The notes: generated by a model not told the origin, from the letters alone. Counted from the first letter of the stretch, positions 13,292 through 22,288 are shown. The stretch: DNA of 25,310 nt from JBBKWH01 sp037968855 (GCA_037968855.1 JBBKWH010000028.1:1-25310), one strand, 5' to 3'. Translations and numbers: made by a program.

Positions 13292-13328
13292 AGACACTAT
13301 TCTTTAGCAGAACAAATCAAATGCAAGA

Positions 13329-14087
13329 TTAAAGAATTTGGGGATCATCTTGCTGGAACACGGTATTAAACAAATAAATTGCTTCTGTTCGATTGCTTGC
13401 ATCCATCTTCTTTAAAATCTTAGAGACTTGATTTTTGATGGTGTACGGACTACACGCCAAAAACTCAGCAATTTCTTTATTGCCATAACCCTTACACATG
13501 TAGCTCATGATCTTGGCCTCTTTACTGCTCAAGTCATAACGCACAAATGTGCGCTTACGCGCCATCGCTCGTGTCAGCAACAAGTGTAAAAACGGCATAA
13601 TCACGGCCAGATCATCACACACCTGCTTCTCATCACCGGTGCATTGGCTAAAGCTAAAATAACTACTCATGTGGCCACATAAGTCTTTTTGGCCATGAAT
13701 CAGCATCGGCGTTAGCTCAAAGCGGGTCATCTCATCTAGCTCAAACTCAGAGGCCAAATACTTGATGTTCTCAACCGTCACCAACATCGGGACTTGATGA
13801 TGCAGCCAATGGGCGAGCAATGGACGCTCAGCAAAACTGGTGGTAGCACTTAGGTGATAAATAAATGCAGGGTTGTAATCAATCGGCACAAACTCGTTCA
13901 TATAGATCTGATCACGAATGGCTGTGCCATATCCCACAATCACCCCTTTAAAGGGGATCAGCGCGCGTACATCCTCACGCATCACACGCTCAAACGTCTG
14001 TACATCTAAATCTGGTGCTGCGACCAAATTGATCAGCGTACGAAGCAATTTTTCACGAGTCATATGTTTACGAGTAATGGTTGACAT
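13329..14087 (-). CDS. LuxR-family transcriptional regulator
   Basis: This encodes 252 residues. The C-terminal LuxR/FixJ helix-turn-helix is at about 184-240: LSSKEAKIMSYMCKGYGNKEIAEFL, then SPYTIKNQVSKILKKMDASNR. The N-terminal domain (about 15-170) is neither a receiver nor an evident autoinducer-binding domain. It resembles the sensor-like N-termini of EpsA-type LuxR regulators (ALIPFKGVIVGYG, then HWLHHQVPMLV). The signal is unknown. The ribosome site is weak. It is 77 bases downstream of bfmS on the same strand, so it could be read from that operon, though it may have its own promoter. Confidence 0.8.
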   Translation of the reverse strand: MSTITRKHMTREKLLRTLINLVAAPDLDVQTFERVMREDVRALIPFKGVIVGYGTAIRDQIYMNEFVPIDYNPAFIYHLSATTSFAERPLLAHWLHHQVPMLVTVENIKYLASEFELDEMTRFELTPMLIHGQKDLCGHMSSYFSFSQCTGDEKQVCDDLAVIMPFLHLLLTRAMARKRTFVRYDLSSKEAKIMSYMCKGYGNKEIAEFLACSPYTIKNQVSKILKKMDASNRTEAIYLFNTVFQQDDPQIL

Positions 14088-14164
14088 GGTTTGTTTTTGA
14101 CGTGGTCATTCATAGCTGAAAGAATACACGTGTCCTCTTGCAAACGTATGGCATTTTTTTGTTT

Positions 14165-15787
14165 TTACTTTTGCATCGGCTTGATAGGCCAGTACATCGT
14201 GAACTGTGCCCCATTTAAATCGGCACTTTGTTCGACTTTCATACTGCCACCAAACCAAAAAGCAATTCTGGCCACAATCGATAAGCCCAGCCCATAACCA
14301 CCCGATGCTCGCGTGCGACTGTCATCTAAACGTGCAAATGGCAAAAATACACGCTCACGATCTTTTTCTGGAATACCCGGCCCATCGTCTTCAACACGGA
14401 CAAAGGCTTGTCCGTTTTCAATTCCTGCGCTGATCCTGATCTGACTATCTGCATGACGCATGGCATTACCTGCCAAATTCTGTACCACTCGGTGCAGGTA
14501 GCGCTTTTCGGCTATCGCAACGATATTGTCATCTGGTGCCAGCGCATGCACGGTTTTTTCTAGGCCTAATGCTCGGGTTTCTTTGGCCACTTGATTGACA
14601 ATATCGGCTAACGGAATGCTCTCTAGATTTAACGAAGGTGCACCTTCCTCCAGCTTGGCATACGTCAGAATTTCATCAATCAATCCGTTAAGGGATTCGA
14701 TATCTTGGTCAATTTGTGCTTGTTGCTCCCAGCGCTCGTCTTCGTCAGGAGTATCGGCCAACATATCGACACCAAAGCGAATCCGTGCCACAGGCGTCCG
14801 TAACTCATGCGATACCGCACGGGTTAGCTCACGCTGCGCCTCAATCAAACGCTGAATATGCTCGGTCATGCCATTAAAATTGACCGCCAAATGTGCCACT
14901 TCATCATTGCCAGACACCGGCACACGGGCGCTAAAATCACCGGAACGAACCTGCATGACGCCCAATTGCACTTGGCGCAACTTACGTTCGAGCGGGAAGA
15001 TTAAGGTGTATACGCCCAAGCTAATCAAAAACAAGCTGAGCAAAATCACCCCCGCAAACAAGCGAAACGGCAACCAGTTAAATAAGGGAATTGGCCCCAT
15101 CACCAACATGTCATCACGGCTGCTTGGACTGATGACCTGAATCGACGAGTTGGTCGCATTAGCACTATCGCGGAACACCAACACCACTTCTTTACGCCGC
15201 AGACGCGCCCGTTGGTCAACGTCTAAATCCAAGGCAGACAAGGTAGTAAAGATCAGCGGGTAACTAAAATGCGGCTGCAACACTTCAAGACGTTCTTTTT
15301 CGTGACTGGGGTAATGCACCAGATCATCCAACAAAAAAACCGCCATGGCCTTGATTTGCTGCTCACTGACTTTGTCGACACGCCCGTATAGCAACAGATT
15401 CGGTTGATCCGTTTGTGCATATACATCAGCAAAGATCTTGTCTGCGTTATAGCGGACAATGGCTTTATTATTAGACAGTTGCTCGCGCTCATGACGAGTC
15501 AGATTGACTTGATCACGAGAGACCAACGACAGCGGAAGATTTAACAGCAAACTGGCGTCATCAATCCAGTTCTGACGAGAAATGGCATCTTGCTGACGCT
15601 CAATACCCTGAGTAATCAGGTAGAACGCGCTTGACGCCATGTCTTCGCGATAGTTTTGCGCACGCTGTGCGTTGATGCTTTGAATCAACACATACGCAAA
15701 AACACCCACCAATAGGCAAACCAGAATCAGACCACCATAGATCCGCAAAAAAATGCTATGCCGGATCTCGTCCCACTTCCAATTCAT
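14165..15787 (-). CDS. bfmS: Sensor histidine kinase, BfmS-like
   Basis: This encodes 540 residues (Acinetobacter BfmS is about 549). A transmembrane helix is at about 15-37, a periplasmic sensor region at about 40-240, a second helix at about 243-264 and a HAMP domain at about 265-318. The H-box is AVSHELRTP with phospho-His327, the N-box is QNLAGNAMRH (436-445), G1 is DDGPGIP (467-473) and G2 is GYGLGLS (497-503). It should phosphorylate, and also dephosphorylate, the response regulator encoded 47 bases upstream. In Acinetobacter this pair controls envelope and capsule genes, biofilm and stress resistance. The assignment rests on likeness of the partner and conserved neighbourhood with nrdA. 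Confidence 0.88.
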   Translation of the reverse strand: MNWKWDEIRHSIFLRIYGGLILVCLLVGVFAYVLIQSINAQRAQNYREDMASSAFYLITQGIERQQDAISRQNWIDDASLLLNLPLSLVSRDQVNLTRHEREQLSNNKAIVRYNADKIFADVYAQTDQPNLLLYGRVDKVSEQQIKAMAVFLLDDLVHYPSHEKERLEVLQPHFSYPLIFTTLSALDLDVDQRARLRRKEVVLVFRDSANATNSSIQVISPSSRDDMLVMGPIPLFNWLPFRLFAGVILLSLFLISLGVYTLIFPLERKLRQVQLGVMQVRSGDFSARVPVSGNDEVAHLAVNFNGMTEHIQRLIEAQRELTRAVSHELRTPVARIRFGVDMLADTPDEDERWEQQAQIDQDIESLNGLIDEILTYAKLEEGAPSLNLESIPLADIVNQVAKETRALGLEKTVHALAPDDNIVAIAEKRYLHRVVQNLAGNAMRHADSQIRISAGIENGQAFVRVEDDGPGIPEKDRERVFLPFARLDDSRTRASGGYGLGLSIVARIAFWFGGSMKVEQSADLNGAQFTMYWPIKPMQK

Positions 15788-15834
15788 GGTCGATACTGCC
15801 TAAACGGTGAGCGTTGAATGATGATCAAACGCTA

Positions 15835-16548
15835 TTAATTGTTTGACTCTTTAACAAACAGATAGCCCTTGCTGCGCACAGTTTTAATGCGTTTTGGGTT
15901 TTCTGGGTCATCACCGATTTTTGGACGAATACGCGAAATACGCACGTCAATCGAACGATCTTGACCGTCATACTCAATACCGCGCAGACGTTCAAAAATA
16001 TCTTCACGAGATAAAATACGACCCGCGTTTGAAGCCAACAACCACAATAGGTCGTATTCGGCGCTGGTAAAATCGACTGGCTCGTTGGCCAAAGTAACCG
16101 AACGGCCACCGTTATCAATCACCAGATCATCAAACTCTAGACGTTGTGCCACATCTTCGTCGACGACTTTGTCAGTACGACGTAGCAAAGCACGAATACG
16201 AGCTAACAACACACGTGGTTGGACCGGTTTGGCAACATAGTCATCTGCGCCCATTTCTAGGCCCAGCACTTGATCCATGTCTTCGGTACGTGCGGTCAAC
16301 ATCAAAATTGGATGGTGGTAATGCGGACGGACTTCGCGGCAAACGGTCAAGCCGTCAGCACCCGGTAGCATTACATCTAATACGACCATATCGGGCTGTT
16401 CGGCCACGATACGACGGATTGCACGATTACCATCTGTCTCAACGCCAACTTCTAGGCCATTACGAATCAGGTAATCCTGAGTCAATGTCGCCAGTCGTTC
16501 GTCATCTTCGACAATCAAAATACGTGGCAGCTTTTCTTCCTGCGTCAT
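15835..16548 (-). CDS. bfmR: OmpR-family response regulator, BfmR-like
   Basis: This encodes 237 residues. The receiver domain (about 9-122) has acidic pocket E14-D15-D16, phospho-acceptor D58 (VVLDVMLPG) and conserved K107 (VAKPVQP). The C-terminal OmpR/PhoB winged helix (about 140-235) includes FTSAEYDLLWLLASNAGRIL and YDGQDRSIDVRISRIRPKIG. It is strikingly close to my memory of Acinetobacter BfmR. ATG 16548 follows GGGGAAGG; upstream in-frame starts have no such site. It is transcribed before bfmS and diverges from nrdA across 474 bases. Confidence 0.92.
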   Translation of the reverse strand: MTQEEKLPRILIVEDDERLATLTQDYLIRNGLEVGVETDGNRAIRRIVAEQPDMVVLDVMLPGADGLTVCREVRPHYHHPILMLTARTEDMDQVLGLEMGADDYVAKPVQPRVLLARIRALLRRTDKVVDEDVAQRLEFDDLVIDNGGRSVTLANEPVDFTSAEYDLLWLLASNAGRILSREDIFERLRGIEYDGQDRSIDVRISRIRPKIGDDPENPKRIKTVRSKGYLFVKESNN

Positions 16549-17022
16549 CAACCTTCCCCAAAAATACAAGTATCCCTTGAAAATCAAGGTAGATACGAAC
16601 CAAACATGCTGGCTATACTACACGGATTACATTGTAAACCAAGATTCAATCACCAAACTGATACACCAACATTCATATACACCTAAACAACGTAATTTCG
16701 ACACGATCCTGTCAAGCCATTTTTTTGCATTTTTTCTGATAGACGGATTGAGGCGAGTTATCCACAAGGCCATGCGCGCTAACGCCTTGTATGCGCATCT
16801 TTTGCGGTGAATTGGCGATTTTTTGACAGGGATTTTTGCTGAATTTGGCTATTTTTTAGCGCTTGCAGCCGTGGTCACATTTCCGTATCTTGTGTGTCTG
16901 TCCTTGAATGAACACAACAGATTGTGGTTTGGCTCTCAGCACGCCCCGATCAGGCACTATTGTTGCCTATTGTTTTTTCAAACAGTGACAGCCTTCTTAC
17001 TTCCAATTATCACGGAGCGATT
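16549..17022. promoter_or_regulatory. Divergent bfmR/nrdA control region
   Basis: No gene is seen in these 474 bases. For nrdA, TTGCAG (16863-16868) and TATCTT (16886-16891) are 17 bp apart, giving a leader of about 125 bases. Two sites 32 bp apart resemble tandem NrdR boxes: 16880-16895, with TTGTGT overlapping the -10, and ACACAACAGATTGTGG (16912-16927). NrdR represses ribonucleotide reductase genes when dATP is high. GGAG precedes the nrdA ATG. No clear bfmR promoter can be fixed. Confidence 0.5.
16758..16766 (+). promoter_or_regulatory. Perfect DnaA box upstream of nrdA
   Basis: TTATCCACA is the strict high-affinity DnaA box. It lies about 97 bases upstream of the candidate nrdA -35. In E. 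coli, DnaA binds the nrdAB promoter and couples dNTP synthesis to replication initiation, so the placement is meaningful, though a single 9-mer can occur by chance. Confidence 0.55.
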
Positions 17023-19872
17023 ATGAGCGCCACGATCGACAAACCTTCTAGCACTGTCGGCACTCAGCCGGGGCAATTACGCGTCATTAAGCGTAATGGC
17101 AGTGTGGTGGGCTTTGATGCTGAAAAAATCAGCATTGCCATCACCAAAGCCTTTTTGGCTGTCGAAGGTCAACAAGCCTCTGGCTCGAGTCGTGTGCGTG
17201 ATCGCGTCGCTCAATTGACCGAGATGGTCATGGGTACGTTTCAGCGCCGCATGCCATCAGGCGGCACGGTGCATATTGAAGAGATTCAAGATCAAGTCGA
17301 GCTGGCCTTGATGCGGACTGGCGAGCATAAAGTCGCCCGTGACTATGTGATCTATCGTGAGCAACATGCTGCGATGCGTCAACAAGCGGGTGAGCATCAT
17401 CATCCGACCTTGCAAGTGACCCGCGCCGACGGCAGCAAAGCCCCATTGGATCTGGGCTCACTCACCCAAACCATGCAAAACGCCTCAGTCGGTCTAGAAG
17501 GCATTAACGTACAAACCGTGATTGATGAAACCATCAAAAACTTGTACGACGGTGTGGCCGAAGACGACGTGATTGCCACTTTAATGATGGCGACCCGTAC
17601 CCGCATTGAACAAGAACCAAACTATACCTTTGTCACCGCACGGCTATTGCTGGCTGATTTGATCAAAGAAGGCTTGGACTTCTTAAATCTGCCGCTGGAT
17701 ACCAGCGAAGCCAATGCTTTGCGTCCGTATCTTGAGCGCGGCGTGGCCTTGGAATTGCTGCATCCCGACCTGCTCAGCTTTGACATCAGCACTTTAGAAC
17801 ATGCCATTAAGCCAGAACGCAGCCAGCAGTTTACCTATTTGGGCCTGCAAACCCTGTATGACCGCTACTTCTTGCATAGCAATGATGTGCGTTTTGAATT
17901 GCCGCAGTTGTTCTTTATGCGCGTGTCGATGGGCCTTGCGATGCAAGAAGAACATCGCGAACAACGGGCGATTGAGTTCTATAACTTGTTGTCTAGCTTT
18001 GACTACATGGCCTCAACCCCGACCCTGTTTAACGCTGGCACTTTGCGCCCGCAGTTGTCGTCTTGCTACCTGACCACCGTGCCAGATGACCTACACGGCA
18101 TCTATGGCGCAATTCAAGACAACGCCATGCTGTCCAAGTGGGCTGGCGGTCTGGGCAACGACTGGACGCCAGTGCGTGCGCTTGGATCGTATATCAAAGG
18201 CACCAATGGCAAGTCACAAGGCGTTGTGCCGTTCCTCAAAGTGGCGAACGATACTGCCGTTGCGGTCAACCAAGGTGGCAAACGCAAAGGTGCGGTCTGT
18301 GCGTATCTTGAAACATGGCACTTGGACATCGAAGAGTTTTTGGAACTGCGCAAAAACACCGGTGATGATCGTCGTCGTACCCACGACATGAACACTGCCA
18401 ACTGGGTACCTGACTTGTTTATGCAACGGGTGATTGAAGATGGCGATTGGACTTTGTTCTCGCCTGCCAACACGCCAGACTTGCACGATTTGACTGGCAA
18501 AGCCTTTGCCGCACGTTATGCCGAATACGAGCAAATGTGTATTGATGGCCAGATGAAGCTGTTCAAAAAAATCAAAGCGCAAGACCTATGGCGCAAGATG
18601 CTGTCGATGCTGTTTGAAACAGGCCATCCGTGGATCACCTTTAAAGACGTTTGCAACCTGCGTTCGCCGCAGCAACATGTCGGCGTGGTGCATTCGTCCA
18701 ACTTGTGTACCGAGATCACCCTCAACACCAACAAAGACGAAATCGCGGTGTGTAACTTGGGTTCGATCAATATGGTTCGCCATATCAATGATGGCGCACT
18801 CGACATCAGCAAACTTGAACGCACTGTCAAAACCGCCGTTCGGATGCTGGATAACGTGATCGACATTAACTACTACGCCGTGCCACAGGCCAAAACTTCG
18901 AACCTCAAGCATCGTCCAGTCGGTATGGGCATCATGGGTTTCCAAGATGCACTGTACGAAATGAACATCGCTTACGGTTCGGATGCGGCAGTGCAGTTTG
19001 CTGACCAGTCGATGGAAGTGATCAGCTACTACGCCATCCGCACTTCTAGTGATTTGGCGGTTGAGCGTGGCGCGTATAGCACCTTTAAAGGCTCGCTATG
19101 GGATCAAGGTATTTTGCCGATCGACTCACTCAGCTTGGTGGCTGACTCACGTCCGGCCAAAATGTTTGAAGTCGACCGCTCTAGCACCTTGGACTGGGAC
19201 AGCCTACGCGCCAAAGTGCAAAAAGACGGTATGCGCAACAGCAACGTGATGGCGATTGCACCAACCGCAACCATCTCCAACATCTGTGGCGTGGCGCAGT
19301 CGATTGAGCCAACCTTCCAAAACTTGTACGTCAAATCCAACTTGTCCGGCGAGTTCACCGTGATCAACCCGCATCTGGTACGCGCGTTAAAAGATCGTGG
19401 TTTGTGGGATGTGGTGATGGTCAACGACCTCAAGCACTACGAAGGCTCGGTGCAAAAAATTGCTCGTATTCCAGACGACATCAAAGCCGTGTATGCCACT
19501 GCATTTGAAGTCGAGCCGCGTTGGTTGGTGGATGCTGCCAGCCGTCGTCAGAAGTGGATTGATCAGGCGCAATCATTGAACCTGTACATCGCTGGTGCAA
19601 ACGGTAAGAAGCTGGACATCACCTACAAAATGGCATGGTTGCGTGGTCTAAAAACCACTTACTACCTGCGTGCGTTGGGTGCGACCTCGGCTGAGAAATC
19701 GACCATCAGCACCGGCACACTGAACAAAGTCAGCAGTGGCACGCATACCGCAGCGGCAGCACCTGTTGTAGCCGCCGTCGCCCCTGTGATTGAAGATGAT
19801 GCGTTTGCCAATGCTGCACCTGTGCCATTGGCGTGCTCGATTGACAATCCAGATTGTGAGGCGTGTCAGTAA
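17023..19872 (+). CDS. nrdA: Class Ia ribonucleoside-diphosphate reductase, alpha subunit
   Basis: This encodes 949 residues and reduces ribonucleoside diphosphates to deoxyribonucleotides together with NrdB. Two consecutive N-terminal ATP cones are present (about 18-115, starting QLRVIKRNGSVVGFDAEKIS, and about 124-210), as in Pseudomonas-type NrdA, where they govern dATP inhibition. Catalytic elements follow: the first active-site Cys in FNAGTLRPQLSSCYLT, the N-C-E triad in SSNLCTEITLN, the radical Cys in CNLGSIN, and a thioredoxin/glutaredoxin-facing C-terminal pair, Cys945/Cys948 (DCEACQ). ATG 17023 has GGAG upstream; the frame extends to a GTG at 16924, but that start has no support. It is co-directional with nrdB 174 bases downstream. 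Confidence 0.97.
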   Translation: MSATIDKPSSTVGTQPGQLRVIKRNGSVVGFDAEKISIAITKAFLAVEGQQASGSSRVRDRVAQLTEMVMGTFQRRMPSGGTVHIEEIQDQVELALMRTGEHKVARDYVIYREQHAAMRQQAGEHHHPTLQVTRADGSKAPLDLGSLTQTMQNASVGLEGINVQTVIDETIKNLYDGVAEDDVIATLMMATRTRIEQEPNYTFVTARLLLADLIKEGLDFLNLPLDTSEANALRPYLERGVALELLHPDLLSFDISTLEHAIKPERSQQFTYLGLQTLYDRYFLHSNDVRFELPQLFFMRVSMGLAMQEEHREQRAIEFYNLLSSFDYMASTPTLFNAGTLRPQLSSCYLTTVPDDLHGIYGAIQDNAMLSKWAGGLGNDWTPVRALGSYIKGTNGKSQGVVPFLKVANDTAVAVNQGGKRKGAVCAYLETWHLDIEEFLELRKNTGDDRRRTHDMNTANWVPDLFMQRVIEDGDWTLFSPANTPDLHDLTGKAFAARYAEYEQMCIDGQMKLFKKIKAQDLWRKMLSMLFETGHPWITFKDVCNLRSPQQHVGVVHSSNLCTEITLNTNKDEIAVCNLGSINMVRHINDGALDISKLERTVKTAVRMLDNVIDINYYAVPQAKTSNLKHRPVGMGIMGFQDALYEMNIAYGSDAAVQFADQSMEVISYYAIRTSSDLAVERGAYSTFKGSLWDQGILPIDSLSLVADSRPAKMFEVDRSSTLDWDSLRAKVQKDGMRNSNVMAIAPTATISNICGVAQSIEPTFQNLYVKSNLSGEFTVINPHLVRALKDRGLWDVVMVNDLKHYEGSVQKIARIPDDIKAVYATAFEVEPRWLVDAASRRQKWIDQAQSLNLYIAGANGKKLDITYKMAWLRGLKTTYYLRALGATSAEKSTISTGTLNKVSSGTHTAAAAPVVAAVAPVIEDDAFANAAPVPLACSIDNPDCEACQ

Positions 19873-19882
19873 GCAAGATTGG

Positions 19883-19903
19883 GGCTGGGCAACATGCCCA
19901 GCC
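19883..19903 (+). terminator. Hairpin between nrdA and nrdB
   Basis: GGCTGGGC and GCCCAGCC pair perfectly around AACAT, 10 bases after the nrdA stop. TATCCAAAATTTTT follows, so the T-run is displaced. It may be a partial terminator that lets some transcripts through to nrdB, or an mRNA-stability hairpin. Confidence 0.55.
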
Positions 19904-20046
19904 TATCCAAAATTTTTATGATCGTGCGCATTCAAAACTTTGCTATTGATGATGATTTGTCTGATTCGAAATAAGCTCTCATCAGCGACACTGCGATCAG
20001 CAAGCAAAGCCGACAAGCCGCACAATTGAGTGAAGAGGAAACCAAC

Positions 20047-21321
20047 ATGTCCATTCTTTCATGGGACGATTTTGACGATGAAGACACTCAGACCAAAACC
20101 CAAGCTACGCCCGCAGCACAACCGACGCCTGCTACGCCAGTGGCGCAAGTGGCAGCTGCATCGTCGCCAGCACCATCAGTGGATCATGCTGTATCCACTC
20201 AACCACCCGCAGCCCTCGCCGCTGATGCCACTGCCGCTGAGCGCGCTCAATATGCCGTAGACCATATGGATGTGGCGGCGGGCCTCGAAGACCTCGAAAT
20301 GGGTGCAGAACGCATTCAAGTTGATCAAAAACGCATGATCAACTGCCGCGCCGACCTTAACCAATTAGTCCCATTTAAATACGAATGGGCATGGCAAAAG
20401 TACCTCGACGGCTGCGCCAACCACTGGATGCCGCAAGAAATCAACATGACCGCCGACATCGCCCTGTGGAAGTCCGAAAACGGCCTAACCCAAGACGAAC
20501 GCACCGTGGTCATGCGCTCATTGGGTTTCTTCTCGACGGCTGACAGCTTGGTCGCCAACAACTTGGTGCTGGCACTGTATCGCCACATCACCAACCCAGA
20601 ATGACGCCAGTACATCCTGCGCCAAGCCTTTGAAGAAGCGATCCACACCCACGCCTACCAGTACTGCATTCAGTCATTGGGCATGGATGAAGGCGAAGTG
20701 TTTAACATGTACCGCGAAGTGCCAAGCGTGGCCAAAAAAGCCACGTGGGCGCTCAAATACACCCAAAGCCTGTCTGATCCAACCTTTAAAACCGGCACAC
20801 CAGAAGACGACCAACGTCTACTGCGTAACCTGATCGCGTTCTATTGTGTGTTGGAAGGAATCTTCTTCTATTGTGGCTTTAGCCAGATTCTGTCGATGGG
20901 TCGCCGCAACAAGATGACGGGTGTGGCCGAGCAATTCCAATACATCCTGCGCGATGAGTCGATGCACCTGAACTTTGGCATCGACGTGATCAACCAGATC
21001 AAAAACGAAAATCCACATCTGTGGACAGCCGAATTCCGTGCTGAAGTCACCCAAATGATCTTAGAAGGCATGACCTTAGAGATCGAATACGCACGCGACA
21101 CCATGCCGCGTGGCGTGCTGGGCATGAATGCCGCGATGATGGAAGAGTATCTCCAGTTTATCGCCAACCGTCGCTTGGTGCAGTTGGGTCTACCAGAGCA
21201 GTTTGCTGGTGTGCAAAACCCATTCTCGTGGATGAGCGAGATGATGGACTTGCGCAAAGAAAAGAACTTCTTTGAAACCCGTGTGACTGACTACCAAGTG
21301 GGTGGCGCGTTGAGCTGGTAA
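20047..21321 (+). pseudogene. nrdB: Class Ia ribonucleotide reductase, beta subunit, with in-frame TGA
   Basis: The reading frame from ATG 20047 (GAGGAA upstream) to TAA 21321 is a complete 425-codon nrdB except for a TGA at 20602-20604 (codon 186). No frameshift is needed: NPE before and RQYILRQAFEEAIHTHAYQY after are contiguous, and homologues I recall have NPECRQ, so TGA replaces a Cys codon. Metal ligands and the radical tyrosine are otherwise present: the Glu of WMPQEINM, EEAIHTHAY, the Glu of CVLEGIFFY, and DESMH. An Ala/Pro/Gln-rich linker (about 10-75) precedes the ferritin-like fold. Truncation would remove the radical site and inactivate the enzyme. This could be a true nonsense mutation, a sequencing error, or a read-through UGA; the context UGA-C is leaky. 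The start and identity are certain. Confidence 0.93.
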
Positions 21322-21332
21322 TCCAGCAACTC

Positions 21333-21362
21333 AAAAAAACCGCCTGTTTAGGCGGTTTTTTT
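21333..21362. terminator. Bidirectional intrinsic terminator after nrdB
   Basis: A run of A plus ACCGCC pairs with GGCGGT plus a run of T around TGTTTA, so either strand gives a GC stem followed by a U-tract. It ends the nrdAB unit and also the opposing minus-strand run from the right. Confidence 0.92.
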
Positions 21363-21388
21363 ATGTCGATGCTGCTGATTGAGACCCG

Positions 21389-21598
21389 TTAGCCCATCTC
21401 ATCATCACTGACCACCACTCGCTCAACCAATTGGGCCATGTGATAAGCCTCTTCAATCGCACGCTGCATCATGGCCACCTCTTGACCACTTTCCACACGG
21501 TTAGTGGTAATAAATGCAGCATAAATACGCGATGCCACATGCAGCACGGCTGTTTCGCTCGGCTGCAAATTTAAACTGGCTTGTCCTCGACGTGCCAT
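21389..21598 (-). CDS. Small hypothetical protein (69 aa)
   Basis: ATG 21598 is preceded by AGGGGG at good spacing. The protein is soluble and mostly helical (QPSETAVLHVASRIYAAFITTNRV, MMQRAIEEAYHMAQLVERVV). The family is unrecognised, but the frame, ribosome site and terminator placement support a real gene. It is last in the minus-strand run ending at the shared terminator. Confidence 0.7.
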   Translation of the reverse strand: MARRGQASLNLQPSETAVLHVASRIYAAFITTNRVESGQEVAMMQRAIEEAYHMAQLVERVVVSDDEMG

Positions 21599-21636
21599 AA
21601 CGTGACCCCCTACCCAAAAGTGATGTTTTTAACGTT

Positions 21637-21888
21637 TTATAACGCTTGATTCAGGTTGTAACCACGCTGTTTAAGCAATAACACCAAGCCCAATGGCAAC
21701 AACGCCATCAACACCAGACACAGCTTAGAGAAGCGCTCAAACCACGTTTGATGCTGTAAAATATCACGAAAAACCGGCATCAGATCAGGACTATTCAATG
21801 CACTGATCTGATCAGTCGCTTGATCCTGTTGACCTGACATACCCACGCGCACGATTTCTGGCTTGGCCATATTTGATATGACCAACAT
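21637..21888 (-). CDS. Small membrane-anchored hypothetical protein (83 aa)
   Basis: The N-terminal 45 residues are polar. One transmembrane helix follows at about 53-72 (LCLVLMALLPLGLVLLL), with a short polar C-terminus. ATG 21888 lies four bases after the stop of the upstream gene, with AAGG close by; ATG 21870 is an alternative. It is probably co-translated with the two upstream membrane-protein genes. The function is unknown. Confidence 0.65.
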   Translation of the reverse strand: MLVISNMAKPEIVRVGMSGQQDQATDQISALNSPDLMPVFRDILQHQTWFERFSKLCLVLMALLPLGLVLLLKQRGYNLNQAL

Positions 21889-21892
21889 GGCC

Positions 21893-22288
21893 TTAACGCC
21901 CTGCTCGCATCATCTGTAAACTAAAAATCAACGCCACAAATAAGCCCATTTGAAACGCCAGTTTAAGCTGAAAATTGGGATCACGCAGTTTAAACGGTAC
22001 AGCAACCAGCGTAATCCCGCTAGGAATCAACACCAGCAACCAAAACGCCTGTAGGCCAACGTGCAGAGCACGGACACTCAATGCCTGCACCCAATCAGCG
22101 GGCAATAGATCAATGATCAACTGATGCCAACCGTACATGGGATTATTCGGTCGCACCGGCGCAAATGCCATTAGTAGATTAAAGCCCACCAACAACCACA
22201 ACACCACTTTGGGCGTGCGAACGATTCTTGGCTGATCCGCTGACTGATCTGGTGATGATGCCGGTTGCTGTGAATCAGACTGACTCAT
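21893..22288 (-). CDS. Hypothetical inner-membrane protein (131 aa)
   Basis: ATG 22288 overlaps the stop of the upstream gene (ATGA). After a Ser/Gln/Asp-rich N-terminus of about 28 residues come three hydrophobic segments: VVLWLLVGFNLLMAFAPV, AFWLLVLIPSGITLVAVPF and LAFQMGLFVALIFSLQM. Unrecognised. Tight spacing with the genes on both sides suggests a three-gene membrane-protein unit. Confidence 0.7.
   Translation of the reverse strand: MSQSDSQQPASSPDQSADQPRIVRTPKVVLWLLVGFNLLMAFAPVRPNNPMYGWHQLIIDLLPADWVQALSVRALHVGLQAFWLLVLIPSGITLVAVPFKLRDPNFQLKLAFQMGLFVALIFSLQMMRAGR

Larger units (their letters stand above)
12978..13328. other. Gene-free stretch upstream of prfC
   Basis: No credible gene is found here. 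It holds the prfC promoter, an 18-bp perfect palindrome ATAGTCCAAATGGACTAT at 13076-13093, and a 10-bp-stem inverted repeat (13246-13291) behind the LuxR-type gene. I see nothing further in 13094-13245. Confidence 0.7.

Noticed and set aside
12704..13328. tRNA or tmRNA gene as the attachment site
   Set aside because: P4-like integrases often use tRNA genes, but no cloverleaf or CCA-ending sequence is seen; the site is prfC instead.
16924..17022. N-terminal extension of NrdA from GTG 16924
   Set aside because: The extra 33 residues look unlike NrdA and overlap the candidate NrdR box; ATG 17023 has GGAG upstream and begins a typical N-terminus.
18114..18945. Antisense ORFs of 116-128 residues inside nrdA
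   Set aside because: They are shadows of the highly biased nrdA codon usage, with no ribosome sites and no recognisable protein features.
20602..20650. Selenocysteine insertion at the nrdB TGA
   Set aside because: The TGA replaces a Cys codon, which is suggestive, but the 60 bases after it contain no GG dinucleotide and no convincing hairpin of the bacterial SECIS type, and NrdB is not a known selenoprotein.
20047..21321. nrdB as two separate genes or as a frameshift
   Set aside because: Both parts are in the same frame, the family sequence is continuous across the TGA, and the ATG at 20677 has no ribosome site and would lack metal ligands.
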